Assembly: GCA_903813345.2 (NCBI GenBank)
Contig: CAIIXF020000004.1
Coordinates: 15,919,513-15,983,512 of the forward strand
Direction: 5' to 3'
Length of the DNA: 64,000 nt
Origin: Owenia fusiformis
Taxonomy: Eukaryota > Annelida > Polychaeta > Sabellida > Oweniidae
Positions 13,901 through 25,900 of the stretch are shown piece by piece. The position numbers and the translations under genes are program-made. The notes under the pieces were generated by a model that was not told the origin of the DNA, searched no databases, and worked only from the letters and a program-made list of their open reading frames with translations. Numbering within the stretch: the stretch's first letter is position 1; each line of letters opens with the position of its first letter.

Positions 13901-16900
13901 AATGAACCACTCAATGTTCTTGCATTTACTTACTTCTAATACTTACAGATATATCAAATATTGTTTTCTGCCATTCACCAAACTTAAACTTTTGGAAATA
14001 TTCTTCTGGTAGATCTGACCAATGAACTTGTTCAGGGTCATCAATGTCATAAGTGCGGCTTTGTGTTGTCCCTGTTTGGGGTTTAATTTTGGGTTGTGTT
14101 GTCCCTGTTTGGGCTTTAGGAGGGTTCACTGAGGGTCTGCCAGTCAACTCTGACTTCTCCAATAGCATTTTCTGTCTCTGCTGTAGCTTTTTGTGGCTCA
14201 ATGGAGCTGGTTTGAACTTTCTTTTGGCTTTATCTGGAGAGCCTATAATATGTAAAGTCAGTCTCATAAGGTTATTTTTGTAGATTTTATCTTTGTTAAA
14301 AAATTTTCATGAAAAACACTAAATCAAACTGTGTGAATTTAAGGGTAAGGGTTCTAGTATGTTATCAAGAAAGTAAAATGGCAATAGTAATCTATTTTAT
14401 CATCAAAACAATCAGAAAAAATCGAAGTTCGAAATAGACTTTAGATCCCATTTGTCCATAAGAAAATGCAACTGTTTACCAAGGAATAGACTTCCTGCAT
14501 CCATGTTGACAGATGTTAATTTGATGTCGCCACTTTTTGGTAGCTGCGCTGTTGGTACCTTCATCTGTGCTCTTGGCCCTACCATTGTATCCGTATGTGA
14601 ACCAGCATGCTACAATATAATAATCAGAGCCCTATAAACCATATTTTGCATTATTAAACATCAACAACAACAAAGCTTCCATTTATTTGACTATTATATT
14701 TCAATATGGAGCACTAGGCGATAATAAACGACATATTACTAGAATGGTTTTTTACGACCAAACGATGATTTTAGAGTGTGGATTGGGGATGGTATTACTC
14801 TTGTCCCCCTCTCGCTATTTTCCTCATACGCGTACCTTTAAACTCAACTGGGCAAATAAATACTAGGAATTGAAGAACAAATCCTTAAAGGACCATAAGT
14901 CTACAAGTCTCTGAAAATGTGAAGCTTAATCTCCCTATTCGTTCAAAAACACAACATGGTAGAAAATGATGAGACTATTTCAGTACAATCCATTCTAAAT
15001 ACCTCAATTGTGAGACCAGCTGACTGGGAGCTTCGTACTCTCACTGGTATTGTAGAAGACCTGTTTGTGTCTTGTATGCTCTCAGCCCTAAGTGAGTTAC
15101 TGTCTTCATTCACCTGAAATTGATTTAGAATTCTTAATTTTGAAATTAATCTTATATGAAAATAAAGATGGACATGAATTTCGTTTTCAATTTAGATTTT
15201 CAAGGTACAATAAAAATTGTCATGTAGCACACTTCAATAAGTAGCTGATATGTGGAACACCCTTGTAAATAGATAAGTGGAACACTTTTCCGAGTACCAT
15301 GACCTGTAGTCAATGGACCTGTGTAAGTGGAATGCTTCTCAAGTGGAATACTTCCAGAGGTACTAAAGGTTTTCCATTCTGATCTATTTTAAGGTATGTG
15401 ATAACAGTTGATTGTTGTCAAGTCATTCCCATTGTCTCCTGAAGGAGAAGACTCTCCTTATTTCAGCCAGGTTAAAATATGATTATGTTACTTACTTTAT
15501 TCATAATGACTATCCAGTAATCATAGGTTTTAAATAATGAAGAGTATATCCTATTCCAAGATTCATATCTCAGGTAATTTCATATTCAATTCAATATATG
15601 TAATGATTTTCCACAGCCTTTATTTGTTTATGTCCTTGTTGAAATATTTATTAACATGAGGATAATCTTAATAGTTTATTGATTTAATGGCTTACTTATA
15701 TAAACTGTTTGACATTGATACTTTGTACTCTTTATGGCAGAAGAAAATGATCAGGTTCAGCTCATCATTTTTAGAAATTAATTAGGTTCAATTCTTCATT
15801 TCTAAAATAATAATTAGGTTCAATTCTTAATTTTTAGAAATTAATCAGGTTCTATTCTTCATTTCTTAAAATAAAGATTTACAGTACACAGAAATAGCTT
15901 TTTGCTAATTTAGCACTGCTAGCAATTTGTAACAAAATTGTTTCTTATTCTTTGCAAGTACAGTACTTGAGGTATAATATTGAGGTATAAAAAATCCTGC
16001 AGCCTGATTGATTCTCAAGCCAATTGATATTTGAGTATATCTACCTCTTGGCTGAAATCTTTACCTGCGTTCCTGCATTTCTATAATTCTTTGATCTCGT
16101 TTTCCTTTTTATTGTAATCATGGCTTAAAAGTCCATTTATCATGACAAGATTTTTGATCAAACTCCAATTAGGATCCAATTGAATCCATGATCAATTATT
16201 TTTCATTTATTCAATTATTAAAAAGTGATTTGCTCGTATCACCTTATCATTTGACTACTGTACATAATAGAATGGTTGTACATTCTCCATATGTTAAAGC
16301 ATGTAGTATGTTTTCATGTTTTTAATGTTTCATTTGTGTCCATTACTCAAACTACACTGCCCTTCAAATTCCAGAGAGATCAATATGATACCATATAAAG
16401 TCACACAAGATGACGTACTAATACTAAGTAGCCATGATTTCTCCTACAATTGCTCTTTACTGCTCTCTTGCATATATTTCAAGATTTTCAAGATATACAT
16501 ATCAAAAACATATAGAGTATAATCCATCTTTTGTGTCTATACCAATCTGACTTATTTCATGGGCTTTCAAGAGTACCTGGTATATCACTGCATTTCACTG
16601 TATGTATATCACTAGCCAAGCAACCCAGAACAATATAAAAGCCGGTCATTCATAAATAATTTAATGATCAACCAATATATTTCTGTTCCCTTAGTTTCCC
16701 TGATAAGTCCTCGAACAAATGTCTGTTCTCCATAAGTAAAAATGAAATACCTAATTATACCAACCTAATTATATATCTATGGAACTTCATTATGTATCTT
16801 AAAGATGAGATTTTGAAAAAAAGAAATTCCACAATTAAAAAAGGGAAGATTGGGATTCATCAGTTTCTTGGATATGGAATTATTTGTAAGATATTATTAA

Positions 16901-19900
16901 CTGCTATTGGCACGAGAAATGGTAATTAACTTTCTAAGGTATACACACCAAGGTTAAAACTGAAAACCAATTAATTATTTATGTCATTTATACACTTCAA
17001 GAGTCAAAGGAGATTTTAAAGTACATTTATGTATTAAATATCAGTCCTATCATATTGAATATGAGTCATATTCTATTAAATATCAGTCCTATTGTATTAA
17101 ATATCAGTCCTATCATATTGAATATGAGTCATATTGTATTAAATATCAGTCCTATTATATTAAATATCAGTCCTAGTATATCAAATATCAGTTCTATTAT
17201 AATAAATATTAGTCCTATCATATTGAATATGAGTCATATTGTATTAAATATCAGTCCTATTATATTAAATATCAGTCCTAGCAAATCAAATATCAGTCCT
17301 AGCATATCAAATATCAGTTCTATTATATTAAATATCAGTCCTATTTGGTATTCGTTTTATTAGTTTTTATTGATTTGTCAGAATAAGAAAAAAAATAATT
17401 CCAAAAAGCTAACTTATAATTTTATAATGAAGAATCAATGTAGAGATTGAATAACTAGTCAATGAAAGAAAGTAATTATACATGAACTGGAAGTATCAAT
17501 ATTTTTATATCATTCAATAGAATTCTAATAGCAGACTATTAATTGCGTTGGCTATGTCGGTAGTAATCAAATCAATGTTACATGTTAATCCAACCGTAGT
17601 GAGTTCATTCTCCTGGCAGGAGTTTCATTCATTCTCCCTCTCTGCAGACCCTCGATTCAGTTCTCGTAAGAATTGTCAGAATGTCAAAATGTTACACCAT
17701 TCTGAACAGTTTTTGACAAACTGAACAATACAATCCCGGGGTTTGACCCCCCCGGGAAAACAATACGTTGACATGAAAACAAAATAAATTGTCAACTGTA
17801 ATTTATTTGGTCAATAGTTAAGGTTGCTATGGTAACTCATATGTTGTTAACTACAGAAATAAACCCAATTAAGGTAGGCCCAGTGTTATACATTTTGTAG
17901 CTTACCTCTAAACTCCCATGAGATCTTGAACGTTTTGGTCCAACAGAAAATCTTTCTTTCTGGCTCACATTAAATATTGACGCATATGTGCTGTGCTGAA
18001 GTAATAATAAAACAATGTGAAAATGTTCAAATCCATCGTGAAGCAAATAAAAATGACCTTGATAGATCAAGAGAAGTTTCAACTTAATGAATGAACTACC
18101 TAACATAATAGTTCTATTCACAAACCATCTTAGTCACTTTGGTTTTACCTGTGGAATTATCCGTGCCCATGACTATCGTTATGGGAACAAAATGGATGCA
18201 ACAAAATTGTGTATAAGTTTGTCATTAACCAGTTTTAACCATATATGGCTTTTTAATCAGTGTTATTTTAGGATGCCCAACCTGTTCACTGAGAGCACTG
18301 GAAAAGATCCGTTGTATGTTAGTCAGAATATCTATGGCTGCACCACCTCCCATTGCTACCTCTTCCTTTAATTTGTTGACCCACTGCTCACTAAGGCAAC
18401 CACTATCTCCCAATAGGTGTTGTTTCTTGGTTGCTATGTGAGACCGAAGCTTGTTGTTTGATGTTGCCATGGCACACACTTGGGATTGGATTATTTCAAG
18501 GGTGTATTGTAGGAACCCTTTGATGCCACTGGTCATTCTGTTCAACTGGAAATAGAAACAAGTGGGATGTCTGCCCTAAAGTCAGTGCATTTTTGGACCG
18601 ATCATTCCTCTTTGGAGTTGTTTCAAACTTTGCACGGGATGTGTAGCATTGAGTGCAAAGTGTAGGAAACAACGTCTGAGTAGAATGAATCAGCCACAAT
18701 GCATCGGATCTTGGGCTTGGATTCTTTTCACACATTGCAAATATTTTCTACAATATCACCTAAAAGATATGAAGTTACTTAAAATGACCGGTTCTGATTG
18801 GTTGAAATCGGACACACCTTCCCTAGAAGTGTGAATGGCATTTGACTTTCGACGTTGACTACCTTGCTGTCACGTTTTGGAATTGCAATTAATCTTGCCC
18901 TATTTTTCGTAAATAAGGTTAACTGACTTATTATCCCAACGAATGAAGTTCGACGTGATCTAGGAAATTACTCCTTCCGCCCATCAGTACGTTCTGCTCT
19001 TTTTCATTTTCATTAACATCGTTTCGATTCCCGATAATGTTGACTTATAAACAATTGCAATTTCATATGTTTCTATTGTGCTGATTGTAGAAATACATTT
19101 GACATATACAAAATCTTAACTCAAGATTCTGAGAAAACTATTGTGTACTTTTTGATGAACAATGAATTTCGACCAAATCTTAGTTGCAACTGCTCCAAAA
19201 ACTGACCCCATATTCAAATTTACACTTCATTGTACCTCTCTCTCCAAGGAAGATGCAGAAAGTTGCACGTCTCTCTGTACTTCATCAGGCTCCACCCCCT
19301 GCAGCATGGCGTTAGCCAGAGATCTCTGCGGCTGTTTGGAGATAGGATGTGTCGGGTCGAACTTGACCCAATTGGCTGGTGGGACTGGTGGGTAGTAGTT
19401 TAGTGTGCTGATTGTTCGCTGCACACCCTGTTGGAAAATAATAGATAAATGTATTGATGAGCAAGGTTTTGAGAGAATGATCTCTCCACATGTCATTTGA
19501 TAAATTTCGAAAACGCAAAAAAAACTTTAAGCCTTGTGCGTGTACGTGTACTCTGCAAGTTGTACAACAGTACGTAAAAGCCTCTACCAAGTCAATGTCG
19601 TCGACATAGTGATGGTGTTCTCCTTAGATATGGTCGGCCTTGTCAAATATATAATAGTAAACACTCACTCCGCCCCAGGCGCCTAATGGATCACTAGCAG
19701 GGTCAGTCTGTACACCCCTACTCTTCACCCCATGGCCTGCGATGATATGATGACTGGATTCTACTAGCTGAAGGGACACTAGGTTCTTCTCGGCACTTGT
19801 CTTTATTTCTTCTTTACTGACAGGGGCACTCTTGTCAATGTGTTTGCTCATCTCTCCCGGATGTTGCATCTGCATTAGTGAAATATCAATTTTTAGGGTA

Positions 19901-22900
19901 AGGGGTGGTTCATTGACTCATATTTCAACAATTCCTTCTCATTGAATTCTTGTATGAAGAAAATTGCATATTACTTTATTCTTCATGTATTAACTAGATA
20001 TATATACTATAATGTCTCTTTACCTCGTTCATCTTCACATGCAGGTAATAACCATTTTGTTTTTTATTCTGAGCCCCCATTTTATGTTTCATAACACAGA
20101 TCCGGAGCCAGATCCAGCCCCAAAGTATATTTATTGAGCCTAGACAACTACCAAGAAGAGGTAATCTGGCAGAGGTCCGTGTTATTATATTTTGTAAATA
20201 TGCTAAAACATAAAACCTTTGTCTGCTTCATTTCCATTTCCAAGTTGGTCATTATACATTCTGTCTGCATCCCAGTGGTTACCATCTTAACACGTGCCTC
20301 GGCAGTAGCAACAGGGGTAGGGTATGGGGCTCTCGTCTCCAGATTGTCACTGTGTAATAAAAGTAATTATTAAATAGTTCAAAGGTTACCATGGAAATGG
20401 CTCGTGTCTCGACCGTAACCCCTACTCCACTCACACTGAATTAATTCTCATTAAATTATACAAACAGATTGGAAATAGTTTTTAACGTTTCATGTTTCAT
20501 ATAGTTTCCTTAGAGTTTTCCAAAAAATTAATCGGTTACCATTGCAACATTAGTTTCAATTGATAACCGGTGGAGGCAAAATTCAAAAATATGTTCAAAA
20601 CCAAACCTGCGCTGGTCGGACCGTGCTAACCCGAGCTCAGCCTCCAAGCGTTCCACATTTGCTTGCATTGCTTGGAGTTGTTCCCTGTATTGGTCGCATT
20701 GTAGCGAAATAGATTCTGGAGCATCAGAGGACACTGGAGTTGGTATCCTGACTGGCGGTGAGTCGGATTTACTAGGTGATGGGGTGACCGTGATCTACAA
20801 AAATGCAACTCTCTAATTTTGGAATAACTTTCTAGATATTTTTGTAGAATAGTCATAGATTCTCAGCATGTTCTCAAAGTCCAAAATATGAACATAACAT
20901 TTTTTCATAGATAAGATATTGGTATCATTTCAACTCCATATATGGCAACGCAAATTCGCTATTGTTTATTATTCTTTCTCCATTTGGTAAACAAGGGCCC
21001 AGCGTTCCACAAACAAACAAAACAAACAAACAAACAAACCCGTTTTGTCGCGTGCATGGAAGCCTCCCTCTGTTTGACGACCACGTGACATTTTGCGCAC
21101 ATATGAGTGGAGGGTTTAGAGTGCAATGACACGTGACTTCCTTCTACGCGTTCACTAAAAAGAAAAGAAAAAACGAATTTGAAATGAAAGTGTTTCTTCC
21201 TTTACAAAAAGCAACAACAACAATGAAAGTGTTTCTTCCTTTACAAAAAGCAACACATTTTTGAAATTAAGAATGATCATACGTTGTATTCTTATTATTT
21301 GAATTAAAACAATTATAAAAATACAATTACAAAGTGACACCTATATTTTTAATTTCACTGTATCGGAAAATGGGGAATACAAGCCCTAATTTTTAGCAAA
21401 ATAATCTCCGATATTTGTGAATTTTCCACCAACCTAAATCGGATAGTTGTAGATGGTTTGGAAGCCGCCATTAGTTGCTGAAGTAGGTCTTTCTTTGCAT
21501 GTTCTAACGTATCTACAACTATTTCACTCTCCGCTAGCTTTCCCTTTGTGTCGTGTAATTCTTGGTCAAGTTCTAAACGCTCTTTTTTCATATGGTCGAG
21601 CTGTCGCTGGAAATCTCTCAATTTCGCCTTCAACACGGTGGAATCTCCCCCAGTTGATATCTGAAACAAAGCGATCGTCCAGGTATGTGTTGACAAGCAG
21701 TGAATGAGAGAATACTAACTGAGAGAATAAAATCTTTATTGGTATCTATCCGACGAAGTGAGCTTAAAAAAGAACAGGGTAACCAGGCTAAATCTTATCA
21801 TAGGCTATATTTTTGACCATATGTTCAAGTGATTTTCAGAATGTATCAATGCAATGCAGGACATAATTATAATTGAAGAAAAAAAGATTCAACTTTAAAG
21901 AGGATTCCCGGTTGCCAAACGTATGTAGGGGTGTGTACGTTCCATTCGAAAGTTTTGTTGTTGTTGTTGTTGCTTTTATTTCCAAGTACATTTCAATACA
22001 AATACTTTACAAAAAGTTGCCAAAGCGAACATTATTAGCAACTTTAAAGGGTGACGCATATCGTTTAGCAAATCGAACGCTCGTTTCTGGTGTTGCTCAC
22101 CGTTTAGTATAAAAGGCCCGATCCCGGAATAATACTCAAGGGTTCACAGGTTCGAGGTCGTTGTGTCAACACCTCTAACTGTTATATAGCATAAGTATAT
22201 TATAGATCGTCACACATTTATAAAAGGGTGATTTTTATTTTGACAAATCAATTCCACATTTATGGGTGAAGTTTCAGGATCTTCTATTTGTGTATAATAA
22301 GGAAAAATTGGCATATAAATTTCCCCATAACGTAATAGCACACAGCTTGGCATATGAAATATCCTACAAATGAAACAAAGCAAGACAAACCGGTTTCTAA
22401 TACAAGGATTTATATTGGCTGTTGTACATGTATTCTTTGAACGCAATCACTCTTTGGATAACGTTTTCAAAATCATTATAAACGGATTACTTTATCTCAA
22501 AGACAATTTCAATAAACTGGATTTTACAGAACTCCCCTAATTTCTTAAAAATGGACTGATCCAGTTGATTCGCCTGGAGCCGCCATATTGTTTTTATACG
22601 GGATGCTAATCGGAACCCTTTAAGACAAAAAGATGTCCTTGGATCAGTTGTATTGAACCTACTATTGATGTAGATCTGGTATTTGTGGTGTCGTCATCAT
22701 CATAGCCGTCCTGTTCAATAGCAACTGTATCAGAGTCGTCCTGGGGTGATTGTGCTGCCGCTTGGTACTTCTGTTGCTGTTGAGTCTACAATCGATCAGA
22801 GCAGTGTTGCATATTCGAACATGACTGTATTTAGTAATTCACGCCTTCTATAAACTGTGAACAAAGTCAACATTTCACCCGGGGTATATTCGTCAACTCT

Positions 22901-25900
22901 AAGCTTACCCATGGCGGACCATTAAATGAATATTCGAAAAATCTTGGTGAGTTTACATGTTCGAATCGTAATAAAGACCTCAGAACATGTGTAATATCGA
23001 CGAATACACCCCTCAGGGCTAGGCACAAAAGCCCTCGAACCCCCTCATTCTCTTCGGTTGTTCAGGGTACATAAAAAGTTTGTGCTTAGCCCTGCTCTCC
23101 GGTCTATATTTCTTAAATAGTGAAATGCGTTCTGAGTTCAACAATGTTTTTCGCTTAAACCAATATTATTGAAAACCTTCTGTATAAAATAGGTCCTTCA
23201 CATAATTGTGACTGATTTACAACAATATGATGCGAAAATTATTTATATATATTTTATATAACTGTTTTTGTTAACATTTTTTGTTTTTTAGTGCAATTGT
23301 TTTTTGTTCCTTTTTAATTTCATTAAATCAACCAAACTTTTCTTTGTACGATTACAATATTGAGAGACCTAAACACATCGTGTTTATGTCATTTTGTTCC
23401 AATGAGGTTCGGAGAGATGTTTCATTTCATTCCGAACATATGATACCAAGAACAACCAGTGTGTTTTCTAAAACAATATAGAAAAAGTATACATACTCGT
23501 ATATTCATTTCAAATAATATTGTCACCATTCAAAGGATGCCATCATTTAATTGACGATGTGTACAATTTTCAGAATTTTTGATGACTGGTTTAAGAAACG
23601 TGTGTTCAAAATGTTCACCATATCGATACCCATCCTTTGAATTCAAACTTATGCTTGTTTCAAAATTGATTAAATAAACAGGGGGCAAATTTGATGACAT
23701 CTTTAAAAAATGTTGTTTCGCTCAATTAGATGTTGTGTCGTAGATCTCCAGATATCTATGGAGTCTATGGCAAGACGTGGCGAGTACAAAAATTCGCCCG
23801 GAAATGTTTCATTAATACATTACCATTCGCATCTTCTTGTATTCTGTCTTCAGCCTCGTCAGCTTTGCGGTCAGATCTGTTATATCTTTTGTGAGTAACA
23901 TATTCTCGTCAGCATAACTCGACGCGATCTACAATGCAAAATGATACAACATGGAGACTAGGTTTGAGCTCGACGTGAAATCTATCTGTTATGTAAAACA
24001 TAACACTCAAATATGGTTTATACCTAAAACAAACATCGTTCCTTTTTCTATAAATTTATTACTGAGTTCCCGGAAATCGATGTACAACATTTCACAAACG
24101 TAATCTCAGAAGTATGGTCAATTTCAGAATTGTCCGAAATGTGCCAAACGAATTTACTGGAGCCTGAATTTAACATCACATTGCTACCGTAGCATCATTT
24201 TTTCTACTTTGACATCACTTTTGAACCTTGATAGATCATATATACTAATGTAGACAGCATCTAGTGCTTACTGCGTCTTTCTCTTTAATTTGTGCCTTCA
24301 GCTTAGCGACGACGTGTACTTGTTGTTCCACATGCTTCAGTAGCCTTTCAAGCTCTTGATGCAGTACCTCGACATCTGTAGGGATAAGGACACACTTTTA
24401 TAGTTCTATAATCACACTACTATACCTAACACCTAGAAATGCATAAGATACTTTGTTTGTCTAATTGGATTGTTTAGTATATTTTTGAAAGTACCTTATC
24501 AACATCTAACTTTCAACCGATAAACCATTAATAAGGAACAGACAAATAATAACAAATATATAATCATTACTAATACGCCAAATGGGTTGCTCATGAAAGC
24601 CAAATGCAAGGTATAGTAGAGTGATAATATAAGGTACCCTTTGCGTTTGTTCGACTTCAAAAAAGAGAGCTCCGTCTATGACTAGACTCTACGCGAAGGG
24701 TAAGTAACCTTCCTTCAACTAGAGGCTCATAGTTTTGTCAATCTTCAAATTGGGTTTTGTGCGCATGTCGTTGCTGCACCAAAAGGTTTATATGTTAAAC
24801 GGTAGTAATATGGGTGGATACTGTATATTAAAGAACAAAATCATTTGTTATGTGCACATGGGAGTTATACGGGAGCATCACCCCCCCCCCTTCCATACTT
24901 ACCACCAGTTGCCTTGACACGTACTTTCTTGAGTAGTTCACATATCTCTCCCGCAGCATGCTTCCAAGCATCATCCGCCCCCGATTCCTCACTCACTACT
25001 CTCTCCTGTTTCTCTGGCATCAAAAAAGCGATACTAATACAACGCACAGCTAATAATTTTATATGACAGTTCAAGCTCAAAATATTAAATAGATCACGTT
25101 ACTTAAGATAATGAGTCCAAACTGATTAAAATTTTTAATTGTTATATCAAATCACATCTTATTCTCGAGCCCACAACTAATCATTACACGTATTAACACG
25201 CAATGGCAAAAATAGTGTATTGTGACAAAGTACGCGTGTTTTTCTTCGCAGCATTAATGCATTTGTTATCTGTGATATTTCATCAAAACTAAATTCTGAT
25301 TAGAAAAAATATTATTTTCTGAGCTTGCGTTATGAGCACGTGTATTGAAAATTTTTGAAATAGGTTTATTACACAATATGAAATATAGTTATTCGGAAAC
25401 TTCATCATCCATTCTAAGAGTGTCGAGATTATTATCAAGAATAAAGGTCTCCGTCCATCCCACCTCTTACAAAACTTACGTTTTTGGAAATTCTTGAACT
25501 GGTTTATAACATTCTTTTCCAATTTGTTTTTTTCTCTGAAAATTAGAGAATGGATTTATTTAACGTATGCATTATAATAGTGATTTATTTTTATTTTGAC
25601 CAAAGAAATCATAGGGAGATCTCCTTTATACAAAGGGCAAAAGTGTATACACACGCGTAGAGTGGGATTAAGAGGTTTGGTATGACCAAATGTCACTGAA
25701 AGTGTTTCCATAAAAACATGTAGGCCATCGTCTTCGGTCAATATGGTATTTTTCTTGGCCAATTATATCATATTTTCACTGTGAATAAAATTCATATCCA
25801 ATCACTCCCATTAAATAATCTATATATTACCTCTCTAGATCTCTGGAATTTCCACCGCGTGCTTTTATTCCGTCTATCTCCTGTTTTAAACGCTTGAGCT

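Larger units (their letters stand above)
7852..13946. other. Intron sequence of the coiled-coil gene, repeat-rich
   Basis: No coding exon is supported here. It holds a G-rich tract and short inverted repeat (8274-8562), a one-ended CAGGGTGTTCC terminus at about 8795, loose 'TGGTGATTTTCACC' repeats (9340-9440), a pearl-like element (9836-10953) and a 237-bp MITE (12763-12999). ORFs of 60-93 codons in this stretch lack splice context and recognisable domains. Confidence 0.6.
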
